64,000 nt of DNA from Comamonadaceae bacterium (GTDB lineage: Bacteria > Pseudomonadota > Gammaproteobacteria > Burkholderiales > Burkholderiaceae_C), in the NCBI GenBank assembly GCA_027488115.1, contig JAIYCG010000033.1:1-64000 (forward strand). The letters are read 5' to 3'. Each line of letters opens with the position of its first letter. The stretch's first letter is position 1. The translations under genes and the position numbers were made by a program. Below the pieces are notes generated by a model. That model was given only the letters and a program-made list of their open reading frames with translations. It was not told where the DNA came from and searched no databases. This document shows positions 1-10,145 of this stretch, in pieces.

Positions 1-47
1 CCATGGCAGAAGCAGCACAAGCTGCCGTTAAAGCGGTGAAAGGTTAA
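1..47 (+). CDS. sucC: Succinyl-CoA synthetase beta subunit, C-terminal end only
   Basis: Only the last 14-15 codons are inside the window. They end in an Ala/Lys-rich tail (AAQAAVKAVKG) and a TAA at 45-47. The call rests on position: the frame stops 4 bases before sucD, the usual sucCD order. SucC is the ADP-forming, ATP-grasp subunit of the TCA-cycle enzyme. The fragment is too short for an independent family assignment. Confidence 0.75.
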   Translation, partial: MAEAAQAAVKAVKG

Positions 48-51
48 TTAC

Positions 52-945
52 ATGTCTATCTTTATCAACAAAGACACCAAAGTCATTACCCAAGGTATTA
101 CCGGCAAGACCGGTCAGTTTCACACTGAAAAATGCCAAGAGTACGCCAACGGTAAAAACTGCTTCGTTGCAGGTGTGAACCCCAAAAAAGCGGGCGAGTC
201 CATCTTCAACATCCCCATTTACGCCTCTGTCAAAGAAGCGGCATCCGATACAGGCGCTACGGTTTCTGTGATCTACGTGCCCCCAGCAGGCGCAGCCGCA
301 GCCATCTGGGAAGCTGTTGAAGCCGACCTCGACTTGGCCATCTGCATTACCGAAGGCATTCCTGTCCGTGACATGCTCGAAGTGCGCAATCGCATGCGCG
401 CCAAAGAAGCCGCCGGCGGCAAGAAAACTTTGCTCCTGGGCCCTAACTGCCCAGGTTTGATCACCCCTGACGAAATCAAGATCGGCATCATGCCCGGTCA
501 CATTCACCGCAAAGGCCGCATTGGCGTGGTGTCTCGTTCAGGTACCTTGACTTATGAAGCCGTGGCGCAGTTGACCGAAATCGGTTTGGGCCAGTCTTCT
601 GCGGTCGGTATTGGTGGCGACCCCATCAACGGTTTGAAGCACATCGACGTGATGCGCGCTTTCAACGACGATCCCGACACCGATGCCGTGATCATGATCG
701 GTGAAATTGGCGGTCCCGACGAAGCCGAAGCTGCTCGCTGGTGCAAAGACAACATGAAAAAGCCGATCGTGGGCTTTATCGCTGGCGTCACTGCACCTGC
801 GGGCAAGCGCATGGGCCACGTCGGCGCCTTGAGTTCTGGTGGTGCTGACACAGCCGATGCCAAATTGGCCATCATGGAAGAATGCGGCTTCAAAATTACC
901 CGCAATCCTTCCGAAATGGGCCGTTTGTTGAAGGCCATGCTGTAA
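52..945 (+). CDS. sucD: Succinyl-CoA synthetase (ADP-forming) alpha subunit
   Basis: This is the alpha subunit of the TCA-cycle enzyme that interconverts succinyl-CoA and succinate with nucleotide phosphorylation. At 297 residues it is a normal SucD length. The N-terminal CoA-binding Rossmann domain starts SIFINKDTKVITQGITGKTG. The ligase domain carries GVVSRSGTLTYEA and the phospho-histidine segment KRMGHVGALSSGG, where the active-site His is residue 256. It starts 4 bases after the sucC stop, so the two are translationally coupled. Two hairpins follow the stop: a 6-bp GC-rich stem at 973-988 and a stronger terminator at 1011-1041. Confidence 0.97.
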   Translation: MSIFINKDTKVITQGITGKTGQFHTEKCQEYANGKNCFVAGVNPKKAGESIFNIPIYASVKEAASDTGATVSVIYVPPAGAAAAIWEAVEADLDLAICITEGIPVRDMLEVRNRMRAKEAAGGKKTLLLGPNCPGLITPDEIKIGIMPGHIHRKGRIGVVSRSGTLTYEAVAQLTEIGLGQSSAVGIGGDPINGLKHIDVMRAFNDDPDTDAVIMIGEIGGPDEAEAARWCKDNMKKPIVGFIAGVTAPAGKRMGHVGALSSGGADTADAKLAIMEECGFKITRNPSEMGRLLKAML

Positions 946-1010
946 TTGCTATAAGCACTTATACGCATCCCACGGCCCAGTCGGGCCGTTAAAATTCAAT
1001 TCCCGATAAC

Positions 1011-1041
1011 AGAACTGGCCTCAATGAGGCCAGTTCTTATT
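1011..1041 (+). terminator. Rho-independent-like terminator after sucCD
   Basis: A perfect 12-bp stem (1011-1022 with 1026-1037) with a 3-base loop is followed by a T-rich tail (TTATTCCT). It lies between sucD and the TerC-family gene and probably ends the sucCD transcript. The tail is not a pure T run, so some readthrough is possible. Confidence 0.75.
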
Positions 1042-1067
1042 CCTACTAAAAATGCAAAGGGACTGAC

Positions 1068-1766
1068 ATGGAAATGATACAAAATGCCGACTTCTGGATC
1101 GGCTTGATGAAGATCATCTGGATCAACATCATCTTGTCTGGCGACAACGCCGTGGTCATTGCTTTGGCTGCACGTTCATTGCCAGAGCACCAACAACGTC
1201 AAGCCATCATGTTCGGTTCGGGCGCGGCCGTTGTGCTTCGAATCGCCTTGACGGTTGTCGCCGCTGCGCTTCTTGAATTGTCTTACTTGCAAATCATTGG
1301 TGGCATCTTGCTCCTGTACATCGGCGCTCAACTCTTAAGCGAAGATGGCGACGAAGAAGAGGGCGATGTAGAAAAAGCCAGCTTGATGGTCGCGATTAGA
1401 ACCATTCTGATTGCCGACTTGGTCATGAGCTTAGACAACGTGATTGCCGTTGCAGCTGCAGCCAAAGGCAACATGACCTTGCTCATCTTGGGCCTGGCCA
1501 TCAGTATTCCGATGGTGATTTTTGGCAGCGCCATCATGATCAAACTCATGACACGCTTCCCGATTGTCGTGACCCTTGGTGCTTGCCTCATTGGTTGGGT
1601 CGGTGGTGAAACCATTGCCAGTGATGTGGTACTTCGCGATTTCACAGAAGCCAACCCTTGGTTCCATTACGCCGCCGCAACGGCCGGTGCATTGGCTGTC
1701 TTGGCGATTGGAAAATACTTCCAAGCCAAACACTCAGGCGATGAAAAGTCAGATACAAACACCTGA
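1068..1766 (+). CDS. TerC-family integral membrane protein (YjbE type)
   Basis: This is a 232-residue polytopic membrane protein. It has the two characteristic TerC motifs, each with an acidic residue inside a membrane helix: LSGDNAVVIALAARSLP near residue 25 and SLDNVIAVAAAAKGN near residue 120. These mark the internal duplication of the family. A short acidic cytoplasmic loop (EDGDEEEGDVEK) separates the halves. Family members are linked to metal-ion export (Mn2+ and others) or to metal loading of secreted proteins. The substrate cannot be read from sequence. It has its own terminator and appears monocistronic. No yybP-ykoY manganese riboswitch is visible in the 120 bases upstream. Confidence 0.92.
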   Translation: MEMIQNADFWIGLMKIIWINIILSGDNAVVIALAARSLPEHQQRQAIMFGSGAAVVLRIALTVVAAALLELSYLQIIGGILLLYIGAQLLSEDGDEEEGDVEKASLMVAIRTILIADLVMSLDNVIAVAAAAKGNMTLLILGLAISIPMVIFGSAIMIKLMTRFPIVVTLGACLIGWVGGETIASDVVLRDFTEANPWFHYAAATAGALAVLAIGKYFQAKHSGDEKSDTNT

Positions 1767-1788
1767 TTGTCTGCAAGCATTTGCCATC

Positions 1789-1815
1789 AAGCCGACCCCT
1801 TGTGGTCGGCTTTTT
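1789..1815 (+). terminator. Rho-independent terminator after the TerC gene
   Basis: A perfect 9-bp stem, AAGCCGACC (1789-1797) with GGTCGGCTT (1804-1812), has a 6-base loop and runs into a T5 tract. It lies 23 bases after the TerC-family stop. Confidence 0.9.
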
Positions 1816-1867
1816 CATGGCTTTAAGCAACTTGGCCAAGTAAAATTAATTTTTACCAAGGAACACC

Positions 1868-2362
1868 ATGACGCGCATTCGCTCCAATTATTTTCGTGGC
1901 TTCACCCTGATCGAGCTCATGGTGGTGATTGCCATTATTGGGGTCTTAGGTTCCTTGGCACTCCCCGCTTACCAAGACTACGCTGTTCGCGCTAAAGTCT
2001 CTGAAATGATGTTGGCGGCAACCCAATGCAAAACAGCCGTCACGGAGCTAGTAAGTTCAACGTCTCAAGTCGATATCAGCGCGACCCTGCCAACCGCCTG
2101 TGCCACACAAGTTTCCAAATACGTGAGCAGCATGACTGTAGACGCCAATGGTGTCATTACCGTCGTTGGCAATCCCGACACACTTCGCGGCAACACCGAT
2201 GACAAAACCAACGCGCTTTCACTTACGCCTATTCAATCGGGCACAACCGCACTCGTTGGCACCACAGATGGCGGTAAGCCCATTGGCACATGGCGTTGTG
2301 GCCCTGCTAGCACCAACCCATTGGCCGTGAAATACCTGCCCAGTGGCTGCAAGGGTGCGTGA
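1868..2362 (+). CDS. Type IV pilin major-subunit-like protein (PilA family)
   Basis: This 164-residue prepilin has a short basic leader ([11 protein letters not shown]) cut before F12. It then shows the class III signal and N-terminal methylation motif, [16 protein letters not shown], with the conserved Glu at mature position 5. The hydrophobic helix and [13 protein letters not shown] follow. A C-terminal Cys pair ([18 protein letters not shown]) fits the pilin D-region disulfide loop, and an internal Cys pair is also present. A ribosome site (AAGGAA) precedes the ATG. Such pilins serve twitching, adhesion or DNA uptake. No assembly genes are nearby, so which of these it serves is open. Confidence 0.93.
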   Translation: MTRIRSNYFRGFTLIELMVVIAIIGVLGSLALPAYQDYAVRAKVSEMMLAATQCKTAVTELVSSTSQVDISATLPTACATQVSKYVSSMTVDANGVITVVGNPDTLRGNTDDKTNALSLTPIQSGTTALVGTTDGGKPIGTWRCGPASTNPLAVKYLPSGCKGA

Positions 2363-2430
2363 GTAAAACTAGCACCCCCTATGTTGTTGGCGCTTCTATA
2401 CTTCGCTCCAAAGTAAATCTGGAGACCGCT

Positions 2431-3192
2431 TTGAAAAACGCCCAATGGTTTGCAAAAACCCTTCTCATTGGTTTGAGCTTTTTGCTCAATGCGGCTCAGG
2501 CCGTTGAATTGAAAGTTCTCAGTGGCAACGGCTCTCGCCCCGCCGTCATTGCTCTAACCAAACAGTTTGAGCAAGCGACTGGTCACAAAGTCACCGTAGA
2601 ATTTTTTGTCAATCCCGACGTCAAAAAGAAAATTGAAGCGGGTGAGTATTTTGACGTCACCGTGCTCAATCCACCCGTGCTCGATGAGCTCATCAAACAG
2701 GGCAAAGTGGCCGCCAATTCTCGAGCGGTGATTGGACGAATTGGCTTGGGCGCTGCCATCAAAGCGGGCGCACCCAAACCCGACATCTCCACCCCCGAAG
2801 GCTTCAAGAAAACCATGCTGAGCATCAATTCTGTTGCCTACCCTGGCGACGGTGCCAGCGGCATTTACTTTGTTAATTTGTTAGACCGCATGGGCATTGG
2901 TGCTGAAATGAAGCCAAAATTGCGCCCCATGCCAGGTGAGTACAACGTGGAAGTCGTGGCCACTGGCACCGTTGACATGGTGGTGGTGGTGGCCTCTCGA
3001 ATCTATGGCGTTCCGGGCGTCGACATGTTGGGACTCATTCCCAAAGAGCTGCAAACCTGGATTGGTTTTGCCGCGGGCGTGAACCCCCAGTCTCAGCACG
3101 CAGAAGCCGCAAGGGCACTGACCAAATTCTTAAGCACGCCACCTGCTGATGCGGTGCTTCGGCCGATTGGCATTGAGCCTTTTGTGGAATAA
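2431..3192 (+). CDS. Periplasmic molybdate-type (ModA-like) solute-binding protein
   Basis: The protein begins with a signal peptide (KTLLIGLSFLLNAAQA, cut before VELKV). A type II periplasmic binding fold follows, with the ModA-like opening LKVLSGNGSRPAVIALTKQFEQATGHKV. I chose the TTG at 2431 because a GGAGA ribosome site lies 5 bases upstream and the signal peptide begins there. The open frame extends upstream to 2359, overlapping the pilin gene, but those 24 residues do not fit a signal peptide. No ABC permease or ATPase is adjacent, so it is an orphan. Molybdate specificity is not shown. Many relatives are annotated only as extracellular solute-binding proteins. The neighbouring moaC may be coincidence, because it is convergent. 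Confidence 0.85.
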   Translation: MKNAQWFAKTLLIGLSFLLNAAQAVELKVLSGNGSRPAVIALTKQFEQATGHKVTVEFFVNPDVKKKIEAGEYFDVTVLNPPVLDELIKQGKVAANSRAVIGRIGLGAAIKAGAPKPDISTPEGFKKTMLSINSVAYPGDGASGIYFVNLLDRMGIGAEMKPKLRPMPGEYNVEVVATGTVDMVVVVASRIYGVPGVDMLGLIPKELQTWIGFAAGVNPQSQHAEAARALTKFLSTPPADAVLRPIGIEPFVE

Positions 3193-3242
3193 AAAGTCAA
3201 GCTACAGCGAGGTGTTTCCTGATAGGAATTGAAAAGCATTCA

Positions 3243-3749
3243 CTAGTCTGCTTCCCAACTTCCGGATTTTCCTCCTTGTTTTTTGAGCAAGCGAACATCG
3301 GTGATGGTCATACCGCGATCTGCCGCTTTGCACATGTCATAAATAGTCAGCAAGGCCACTTGCACAGCAGTCAAGGCTTCCATTTCTACGCCTGTTGGGC
3401 CGACCGTCTCTGCAGTTGCTTGACAGACGATGGTCGGCGTACTTGCTTCTGACAAAACTTCAAAGTCAACGGCAACTCGGGTTAAAGCCAGAGGGTGGCA
3501 TAACGGAATTAAGTCAGAAGTTCGTTTAGCGCCCTGAATGCCAGCAATTCTTGCAATGCCTAGTACATCGCCCTTTTTGGCTGTGCCGGCTTGCACCAAA
3601 GCCAATGTAGCAGGCAGCATTTGAATGCGCCCTGTGGCGACCGCCACACGGTGTGTCGAGGCTTTAGCACTTACATCTACCATGTGCGCTTGGCCCTGTG
3701 CGTCAAAATGCGTCAAGGGAAATGTTGAATTTGGCAAAGAATGAGACAT
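3243..3749 (-). CDS. moaC: Cyclic pyranopterin monophosphate synthase
   Basis: MoaC converts the 3',8-cyclo-GTP product of MoaA to cyclic pyranopterin monophosphate, an early step of molybdenum cofactor synthesis. The 168 residues carry the family signatures [26 protein letters not shown] and [25 protein letters not shown], including the catalytic Lys-Lys region. Length is typical (about 160). No other moa genes are near. It is transcribed divergently from the M48 protease gene. Confidence 0.97.
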   Translation of the reverse strand: MSHSLPNSTFPLTHFDAQGQAHMVDVSAKASTHRVAVATGRIQMLPATLALVQAGTAKKGDVLGIARIAGIQGAKRTSDLIPLCHPLALTRVAVDFEVLSEASTPTIVCQATAETVGPTGVEMEALTAVQVALLTIYDMCKAADRGMTITDVRLLKKQGGKSGSWEAD

Positions 3750-3850
3750 GGCAATTGGCTGGAGAATTGGTAAAAACCATTTACAAACGGTTGACGAAGT
3801 TCAAGCATGATACGGGTTTCGAATACCCCATCGACGTCGGTCTATTTGCT

Positions 3851-5440
3851 TTGAAACTTGCATCGCCAAAATCTAAACCACTGATGGTCCTGTTGGCTGT
3901 CGCTCTTTGGATCACGCCTGTGTGGTCACAGTTACCTGCGTCTGCGAGTACAGGCTTACTTCCCGCATTGGGAGATGGGGCTGACATCACTTTAAGCGCA
4001 GAACGCAAGCTGGGTGATCGAATTGCGCGAGAGCTTTTTCGAGATCCAGACTACCTTGAAGACCCTGTCCTAGATGAATATTTACAAAATATCTGGCAGC
4101 CACTGGTCAAAGGCGCGCAAGTGCGAGGCGAGTTGTCGCCTGATTTAAAAGAGCGGTTTGCTTGGAGGATTTTAATAGGTCGCGACCGATCAGTGAATGC
4201 ATTTGCATTACCGGGAGGCTACCTAGGCATTCACTTAGGGCTCATAGGCGTAGTGAGCACGCGGGATGAGTTGGCTTCTGTCATGGCCCATGAACTGAGC
4301 CACGTCACACAAAGACACATTTCTCGATCCATGGGCGATCAAGCGCGTATGACCCCCTGGCTCATTGGCGCCATGGTCTTGGGCATGCTGGCAGCGAGCA
4401 AAAGTGCTCAAGGCGCGCAGGCAATGATCGTTGGCGGTCAGGCAATGGCCGCTCAGTCTCAATTGAACTTTTCACGCGACATGGAGCGTGAAGCTGATCG
4501 CATTGGCTATGGCGTGATGTCTGAAGCTGGCTTTGACACTCAAGGCTTTGTCACGATGTTTGGCAAGTTGCAACAAGCTGCTGGCTTGAACGACAACGGC
4601 TCTTTTCCCTACCTTCGAAGCCATCCCCTCAGCAGCGAACGCATGGCAGACATGCAGTCGCGGCAACAACTGGAAACGCCACGTCCCGTTAACTTGGAAA
4701 GCGATCTGATTCAAGCCATCATGTCTGCCAGGGCTCGCGTTTTAGCACAACCTGGGGTCGATGCGCTTCGAGCATGGGCCAATGAGGCAACAGACGCCAA
4801 CGTCGACAAACTTAGCGCCTCAAAACGCATGGGTATTTTGTATGGCGCTGCTTTTTCTTGGGTACAGCTGCGGGATATGAACAAAGGCCGTGCGTTGATA
4901 CCGCGAATGCGAGAAGCAGCAGGTGATCAACCGGCTGCGCAGCGTTTGATTCGTTTGTTCGAATCCGAACTTGCCTTCAAAGAAGATGATATGCGCGGTG
5001 CGGTGCGGGCTTTGAGCGCCACCACCCAACAGGCAAGCAGTCAGTGGCTCCGGCCTGAGCTCGTGACCTTGGCTCAAGCCAGTGCTCGCCTTCAAACTTC
5101 ATCACCTTCTTTAGAGAACGCTCAACTGCTGGCAAGCAGCGTCAGTGCACTCCAAGTTTTGGTTTTGAAATCACCTGATGATGCCCAAGCATGGCAGGTA
5201 TTGGCCAGTGCATTGGTCGCTCAGGGCCGGCCATTGGCTTCGTTGCGAGCTGAAGGAGAAGTCCAGATTGCACGCATGGATTTTGCTGCGGCGGTTGACC
5301 GCTTCAGGGCAGCTCAAGATGCTTCTAAAAAGGGACCGGCACAAATGGGCGATCACATCGAGGCGTCTATCGTCGATGCGCGTCTGCGATTTGCACAAGG
5401 CATTTTGCGAGAGCAACTTTTAGAGCGACAAGAGCGCTAA
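3851..5440 (+). CDS. M48-family periplasmic metalloprotease with TPR-like tail (BepA/YfgC type)
   Basis: This is a predicted periplasmic zinc protease of the BepA type, whose relatives degrade or assist misassembled outer-membrane proteins such as LptD. A signal sequence (MVLLAVALWITPVWSQ) precedes the M48 domain. The zinc motif HELSH is near residue 147, with the third ligand in DMEREADRIGYG. The C-terminal half is helical and TPR-like. The open frame runs from 3698 and overlaps moaC, but the first 50 residues look non-coding. I place the start at TTG 3851. ATG 3884, right at the signal peptide, is the alternative. Neither has a strong ribosome site. Confidence 0.9.
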   Translation: MKLASPKSKPLMVLLAVALWITPVWSQLPASASTGLLPALGDGADITLSAERKLGDRIARELFRDPDYLEDPVLDEYLQNIWQPLVKGAQVRGELSPDLKERFAWRILIGRDRSVNAFALPGGYLGIHLGLIGVVSTRDELASVMAHELSHVTQRHISRSMGDQARMTPWLIGAMVLGMLAASKSAQGAQAMIVGGQAMAAQSQLNFSRDMEREADRIGYGVMSEAGFDTQGFVTMFGKLQQAAGLNDNGSFPYLRSHPLSSERMADMQSRQQLETPRPVNLESDLIQAIMSARARVLAQPGVDALRAWANEATDANVDKLSASKRMGILYGAAFSWVQLRDMNKGRALIPRMREAAGDQPAAQRLIRLFESELAFKEDDMRGAVRALSATTQQASSQWLRPELVTLAQASARLQTSSPSLENAQLLASSVSALQVLVLKSPDDAQAWQVLASALVAQGRPLASLRAEGEVQIARMDFAAAVDRFRAAQDASKKGPAQMGDHIEASIVDARLRFAQGILREQLLERQER

Positions 5441-5484
5441 GCCGATAACGGTCTGGAAGTGTTTGAAAGCGCTTTTTAATTTGC

Positions 5485-6108
5485 TTACTTGATGGGCGCA
5501 CAAACAAGCCAAGCTTTGGAGTTTTTTTGACAAACTAAAACCCCCTCTGATTCAGCAGTGGCATGTTTTTCAAAAACCCACTTTTGGTTTTGACGGCTGA
5601 AAAGATAGTTGTCTCTGACGTACACAAAATGAGCGTCTGGCCCCGAGTAGAAATAATCAGTAGTGAACTGGATATGCTGTTCTGTGATTTGCCAATTTTG
5701 AATTGTTTTGACAGCGAGGAAAGTCTCTTTGTTTAAGTTGTGAAGTTCCCGAATTTTTCTGCCTTTGAAATTGAGGGTGAGCGCTACGTCAGGTGAAACA
5801 GCATTGCCAAGCTGTGCATGTGTGAAGGCTGCAATGAAAGGCATTGCCTCAGAAATTTGTTGAAGTTGCCATGGGCTTAAACTTTCGCCTCTTAATTTAA
5901 ATGCTTTCTTTTCATTCAAATACGGCGGCTTGATTTCAAATGAAATGCCGCTGACCCAATCAACATGACCTTTGTCTACAAAATACTCGGTGCTACATCC
6001 AGAAGTACACAAGAAGCCAAGCCCTAAAACACAGGTCCCAATCAGTCTTCGTCGAATGTGTAAGAGATTCACTTCTTGTGCTCTGTGGATGCGCTGAATC
6101 AATAGCAA
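5485..6108 (-). CDS. Putative lipoprotein of unknown function, partner of the PLA2-like gene
   Basis: I do not recognise a family. The frame starts with TTG at 6108, overlapping the end of the PLA2-like gene by 10 bases. An internal GTG at 6072 is an alternative start. A hydrophobic stretch (LIGTCVLGLGFLCTSGC) ends in a lipobox-like TSGC, so the mature protein is probably membrane-anchored, facing the periplasm. The rest (about 165 residues) is soluble, with aromatic patches such as IQFTTDYFYSGPDAHFVYVRDNY and two late Cys residues. It is the third gene of a reverse-strand operon. The pairing with a lipase-like protein suggests an immunity or accessory protein, which is inference only. Confidence 0.7.
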   Translation of the reverse strand: MLLIQRIHRAQEVNLLHIRRRLIGTCVLGLGFLCTSGCSTEYFVDKGHVDWVSGISFEIKPPYLNEKKAFKLRGESLSPWQLQQISEAMPFIAAFTHAQLGNAVSPDVALTLNFKGRKIRELHNLNKETFLAVKTIQNWQITEQHIQFTTDYFYSGPDAHFVYVRDNYLFSRQNQKWVFEKHATAESEGVLVCQKNSKAWLVCAPIK

Positions 6109-6494
6109 CTTTGCGCCTGAGCTTCTTTAAAGGCACTTGCACCAAACAAAGAAACGCTGACACTGTAAATACCAGCTATGACGCTGCAGGTTAAGGCGTT
6201 GCCACCCTGAACGTTGCAATCGTTCAGGATGTTATTGGCCAGGTTGTTATCGGCCGTGGCTCGGCTAAAACCACAGGTTGAGTAACTCTGGTCATGTTGA
6301 AAGCAAGCTTGCGACACATCGATGCCAAACAGCATGTCCGGCACGAAAGCGTCACTTTTGACAGTGCCGCAACCTGCGCCCAATGCATTGCCGTCTTCTC
6401 TCGCGCCATTGGAGGTGCCAGAGTCAAATTTCAAAAAGTCCCAAAATCCACCACCTTGAACTTGGCGGGTGAACTCGATATTGCATTCTTGCAT
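6099..6494 (-). CDS. Small Cys-rich protein with phospholipase A2-fold catalytic signature
   Basis: This 131-residue protein has the arrangement of the PLA2 active site. A Gly/Cys calcium-loop-like segment (GAGCGTVKSD, residues 39-48) is followed by ACFQHDQSYSTCG with the His67-Asp68 pair and Tyr71. The helix ADNNLANNILNDC supplies Asp82. These match in spacing the His-Asp-x-x-Tyr and distal Asp of secreted PLA2 enzymes and of PLA2-like domains at the C-termini of Rhs-type toxins. Seven Cys residues suggest disulfides. No N-terminal signal peptide is visible, so export, if any, must use another route. It sits between a hypothetical gene (15-base gap) and a lipoprotein gene (10-base overlap). 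Enzymatic activity is inferred from residues only. Confidence 0.72.
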   Translation of the reverse strand: MQECNIEFTRQVQGGGFWDFLKFDSGTSNGAREDGNALGAGCGTVKSDAFVPDMLFGIDVSQACFQHDQSYSTCGFSRATADNNLANNILNDCNVQGGNALTCSVIAGIYSVSVSLFGASAFKEAQAQSCY

Positions 6495-6509
6495 TTTGTT
6501 TTCCTTGAT

Positions 6510-6926
6510 TCATTGAAAATATTCTTGGCTTAAATCATTTGACGGCGCCACGACCCCTACCAAACTAAGGAGCACATCCGGATGGGTAAGGACTTGCAAA
6601 ATACCTTCGCTTATTTGAACCCCTTCAGTGAACACTTCTTTGACAGAAAGTGCTTGGAAGTTGAGTTGAGCTTGAGAGGTCAAGCCAAGCTCTAACAAGC
6701 TCCAGATGAAAAAATGTGGCCCTTCCAATGATGAAAAGTTGCCGGCGCGCCAAAAAATGATGGGGTCCAGTTCCGAGTAGTGAGTGACTGAGTATTGAGT
6801 GTTTGCGTACATATAAATTTTGTTTATGAATACCAAATGGGTACTCATGGACAAATCATAATGTCGCAATATCATGTTCGCGCTTTCAAGTGCTTGCAGC
6901 ATCACTTTGAGAAAAACGCCTTTCAC
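6510..6926 (-). CDS. Hypothetical protein, first gene of the PLA2-like operon
   Basis: These 138 residues match no family I recognise. No signal peptide or clear membrane helix is present, though the C-terminal third is hydrophobic (ILQVLTHPDVLLSLVGVV). The frame starts with GTG at 6926, and an ATG at residue 9 is an alternative. Composition is visibly AT-richer than the flanking genes, especially around 6780-6860. It lies 15 bases upstream of the PLA2-like gene on the same strand and probably shares its transcript. The divergent neighbour starts only 36 bases away. Confidence 0.65.
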   Translation of the reverse strand: MKGVFLKVMLQALESANMILRHYDLSMSTHLVFINKIYMYANTQYSVTHYSELDPIIFWRAGNFSSLEGPHFFIWSLLELGLTSQAQLNFQALSVKEVFTEGVQISEGILQVLTHPDVLLSLVGVVAPSNDLSQEYFQ

Positions 6927-6962
6927 AAACCGCTATGATCGCGATCCCCCTTCAAAGTAACT

Positions 6963-7424
6963 ATGGCAGGCATTCACATTACTGACGTCGAAGCGGCCAT
7001 CAACTATTGGCGCGAAAAAAATCCATCCCCAGATGGCGTGACCTTGCCCCGAGAGTTAAGGGCACTCGCAGAGGTGTATGCCTTGATGGTTTTTTACAAA
7101 GAAGATTCGGCTGACGAGTTCTCGTTGCCTTTAGCGGCCGCAGAAGCTTGGCAAGCTTGGTACGCCAGCACGCCCGATACGCCCTGTATTGCCATCTGCT
7201 CAACCTTCCAGGGCGATCCTGAGTGCAAAGGCTGTGGCCGCAGTTTTGAAGAAGTTCAGCTGTGGACCGAAATGAGCCCAGGTGAGAAGAGAGGCGTCTG
7301 GCGGCGCATCACGGTCAATGGCACTTCGTGGCGATTCAATCGCTATGCAGAGCGCGCCGCCGAAGACAGGAGCTTGGCCCGGGCCGCAGCCGATGCACAA
7401 GTGCCGCTGGGCTTTTCTAACTGA
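6963..7424 (+). CDS. DUF3717-DUF1289 fusion protein
   Basis: The protein has two small domains in 153 residues. The N-terminus (ITDVEAAINYWREKNPS) matches DUF3717, a domain of Burkholderiales. From residue 73 it has the Cys pattern of DUF1289 (PCIAICSTF...CKGCGRSFEEVQLW), a probable metal-binding knuckle, followed by the typical W..MSPGEKRGVWRRI. The function of both domains is unknown. It is convergent with yaeQ, with only one base between the stop codons. Confidence 0.85.
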   Translation: MAGIHITDVEAAINYWREKNPSPDGVTLPRELRALAEVYALMVFYKEDSADEFSLPLAAAEAWQAWYASTPDTPCIAICSTFQGDPECKGCGRSFEEVQLWTEMSPGEKRGVWRRITVNGTSWRFNRYAERAAEDRSLARAAADAQVPLGFSN

Positions 7425-7425
7425 C

Positions 7426-7986
7426 TTACTTCCAGCGCAACACTTCAAGGTGCACGCTTTCTTTTGAGTTGCTCAAGGTAAGCGCACCTTCTTGAACTGT
7501 TGCTTGCAATTGCATGCTGCGCTCCGCCAATTTGGCAAGCGCTTGACTGGCCTCTGTGGGGACACGCCACACCTGAAGTTTGTCCATTCGGGTGAGCTTG
7601 TTTTCAATGCCGCGCCACCAAACTTCGGCAGCATGGTTAAAGCAATAAACCATGACCGCATCGGCTTTTTGGCAAGCTTTGTTCAAGGGCTTGTCTTCTG
7701 GTTGACCGACCTCCACCCACAGGCGTGTTAGCCCTGTGAAGTCTCTCAAAGACAAATCGGGGTCATCGGGATCGGACAAGCCAGCGCCAAATGCCAAAAC
7801 ACCATCGCCATTGAGGTTGGCTTGTAATTGATAAGCATTGAGTGCCAAGGCCAACAAACGAATCATCATGCGTTCGTCGGTTTCGCTGGGGTGCCGTGCC
7901 AAGGTCAGGGCATGGTCTGCGTAATAGCTGTGGTCAATGTCGGCAATGGAAAGATTGACTTTGTAGATCGTGGACTTGAGGGCCAT
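7426..7986 (-). CDS. yaeQ: YaeQ family protein
   Basis: This 186-residue protein has the YaeQ opening MALKSTIYKVNLSIADIDHSYYADH, then HPSETDERMMIRLLALALNAY. Its length matches family members (about 180). YaeQ proteins adopt a PD-(D/E)XK-like fold, and their biochemical role is unsettled. I moved the start from 8046 to ATG 7986 because the conserved N-terminus begins there. It lies 25 bases downstream of purB on the same strand and may be co-transcribed. Confidence 0.92.
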   Translation of the reverse strand: MALKSTIYKVNLSIADIDHSYYADHALTLARHPSETDERMMIRLLALALNAYQLQANLNGDGVLAFGAGLSDPDDPDLSLRDFTGLTRLWVEVGQPEDKPLNKACQKADAVMVYCFNHAAEVWWRGIENKLTRMDKLQVWRVPTEASQALAKLAERSMQLQATVQEGALTLSNSKESVHLEVLRWK

Positions 7987-8011
7987 TGTGGGTGAGCTCG
8001 ATGAGGCCTGT

Positions 8012-10138
<2,127 letters not shown>

Positions 10139-10145
10139 TTGGCAA

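Noticed and set aside
946..1067. Possible manganese (yybP-ykoY) riboswitch before the TerC-family gene
   Set aside because: Such switches often precede TerC genes, but the leader here contains only two terminator-like hairpins and lacks the conserved loops.
5441..5484. Terminator between the M48 protease and the lipoprotein gene
   Set aside because: AAAGCGCTTT is a short palindrome with few following T residues; too weak to call.
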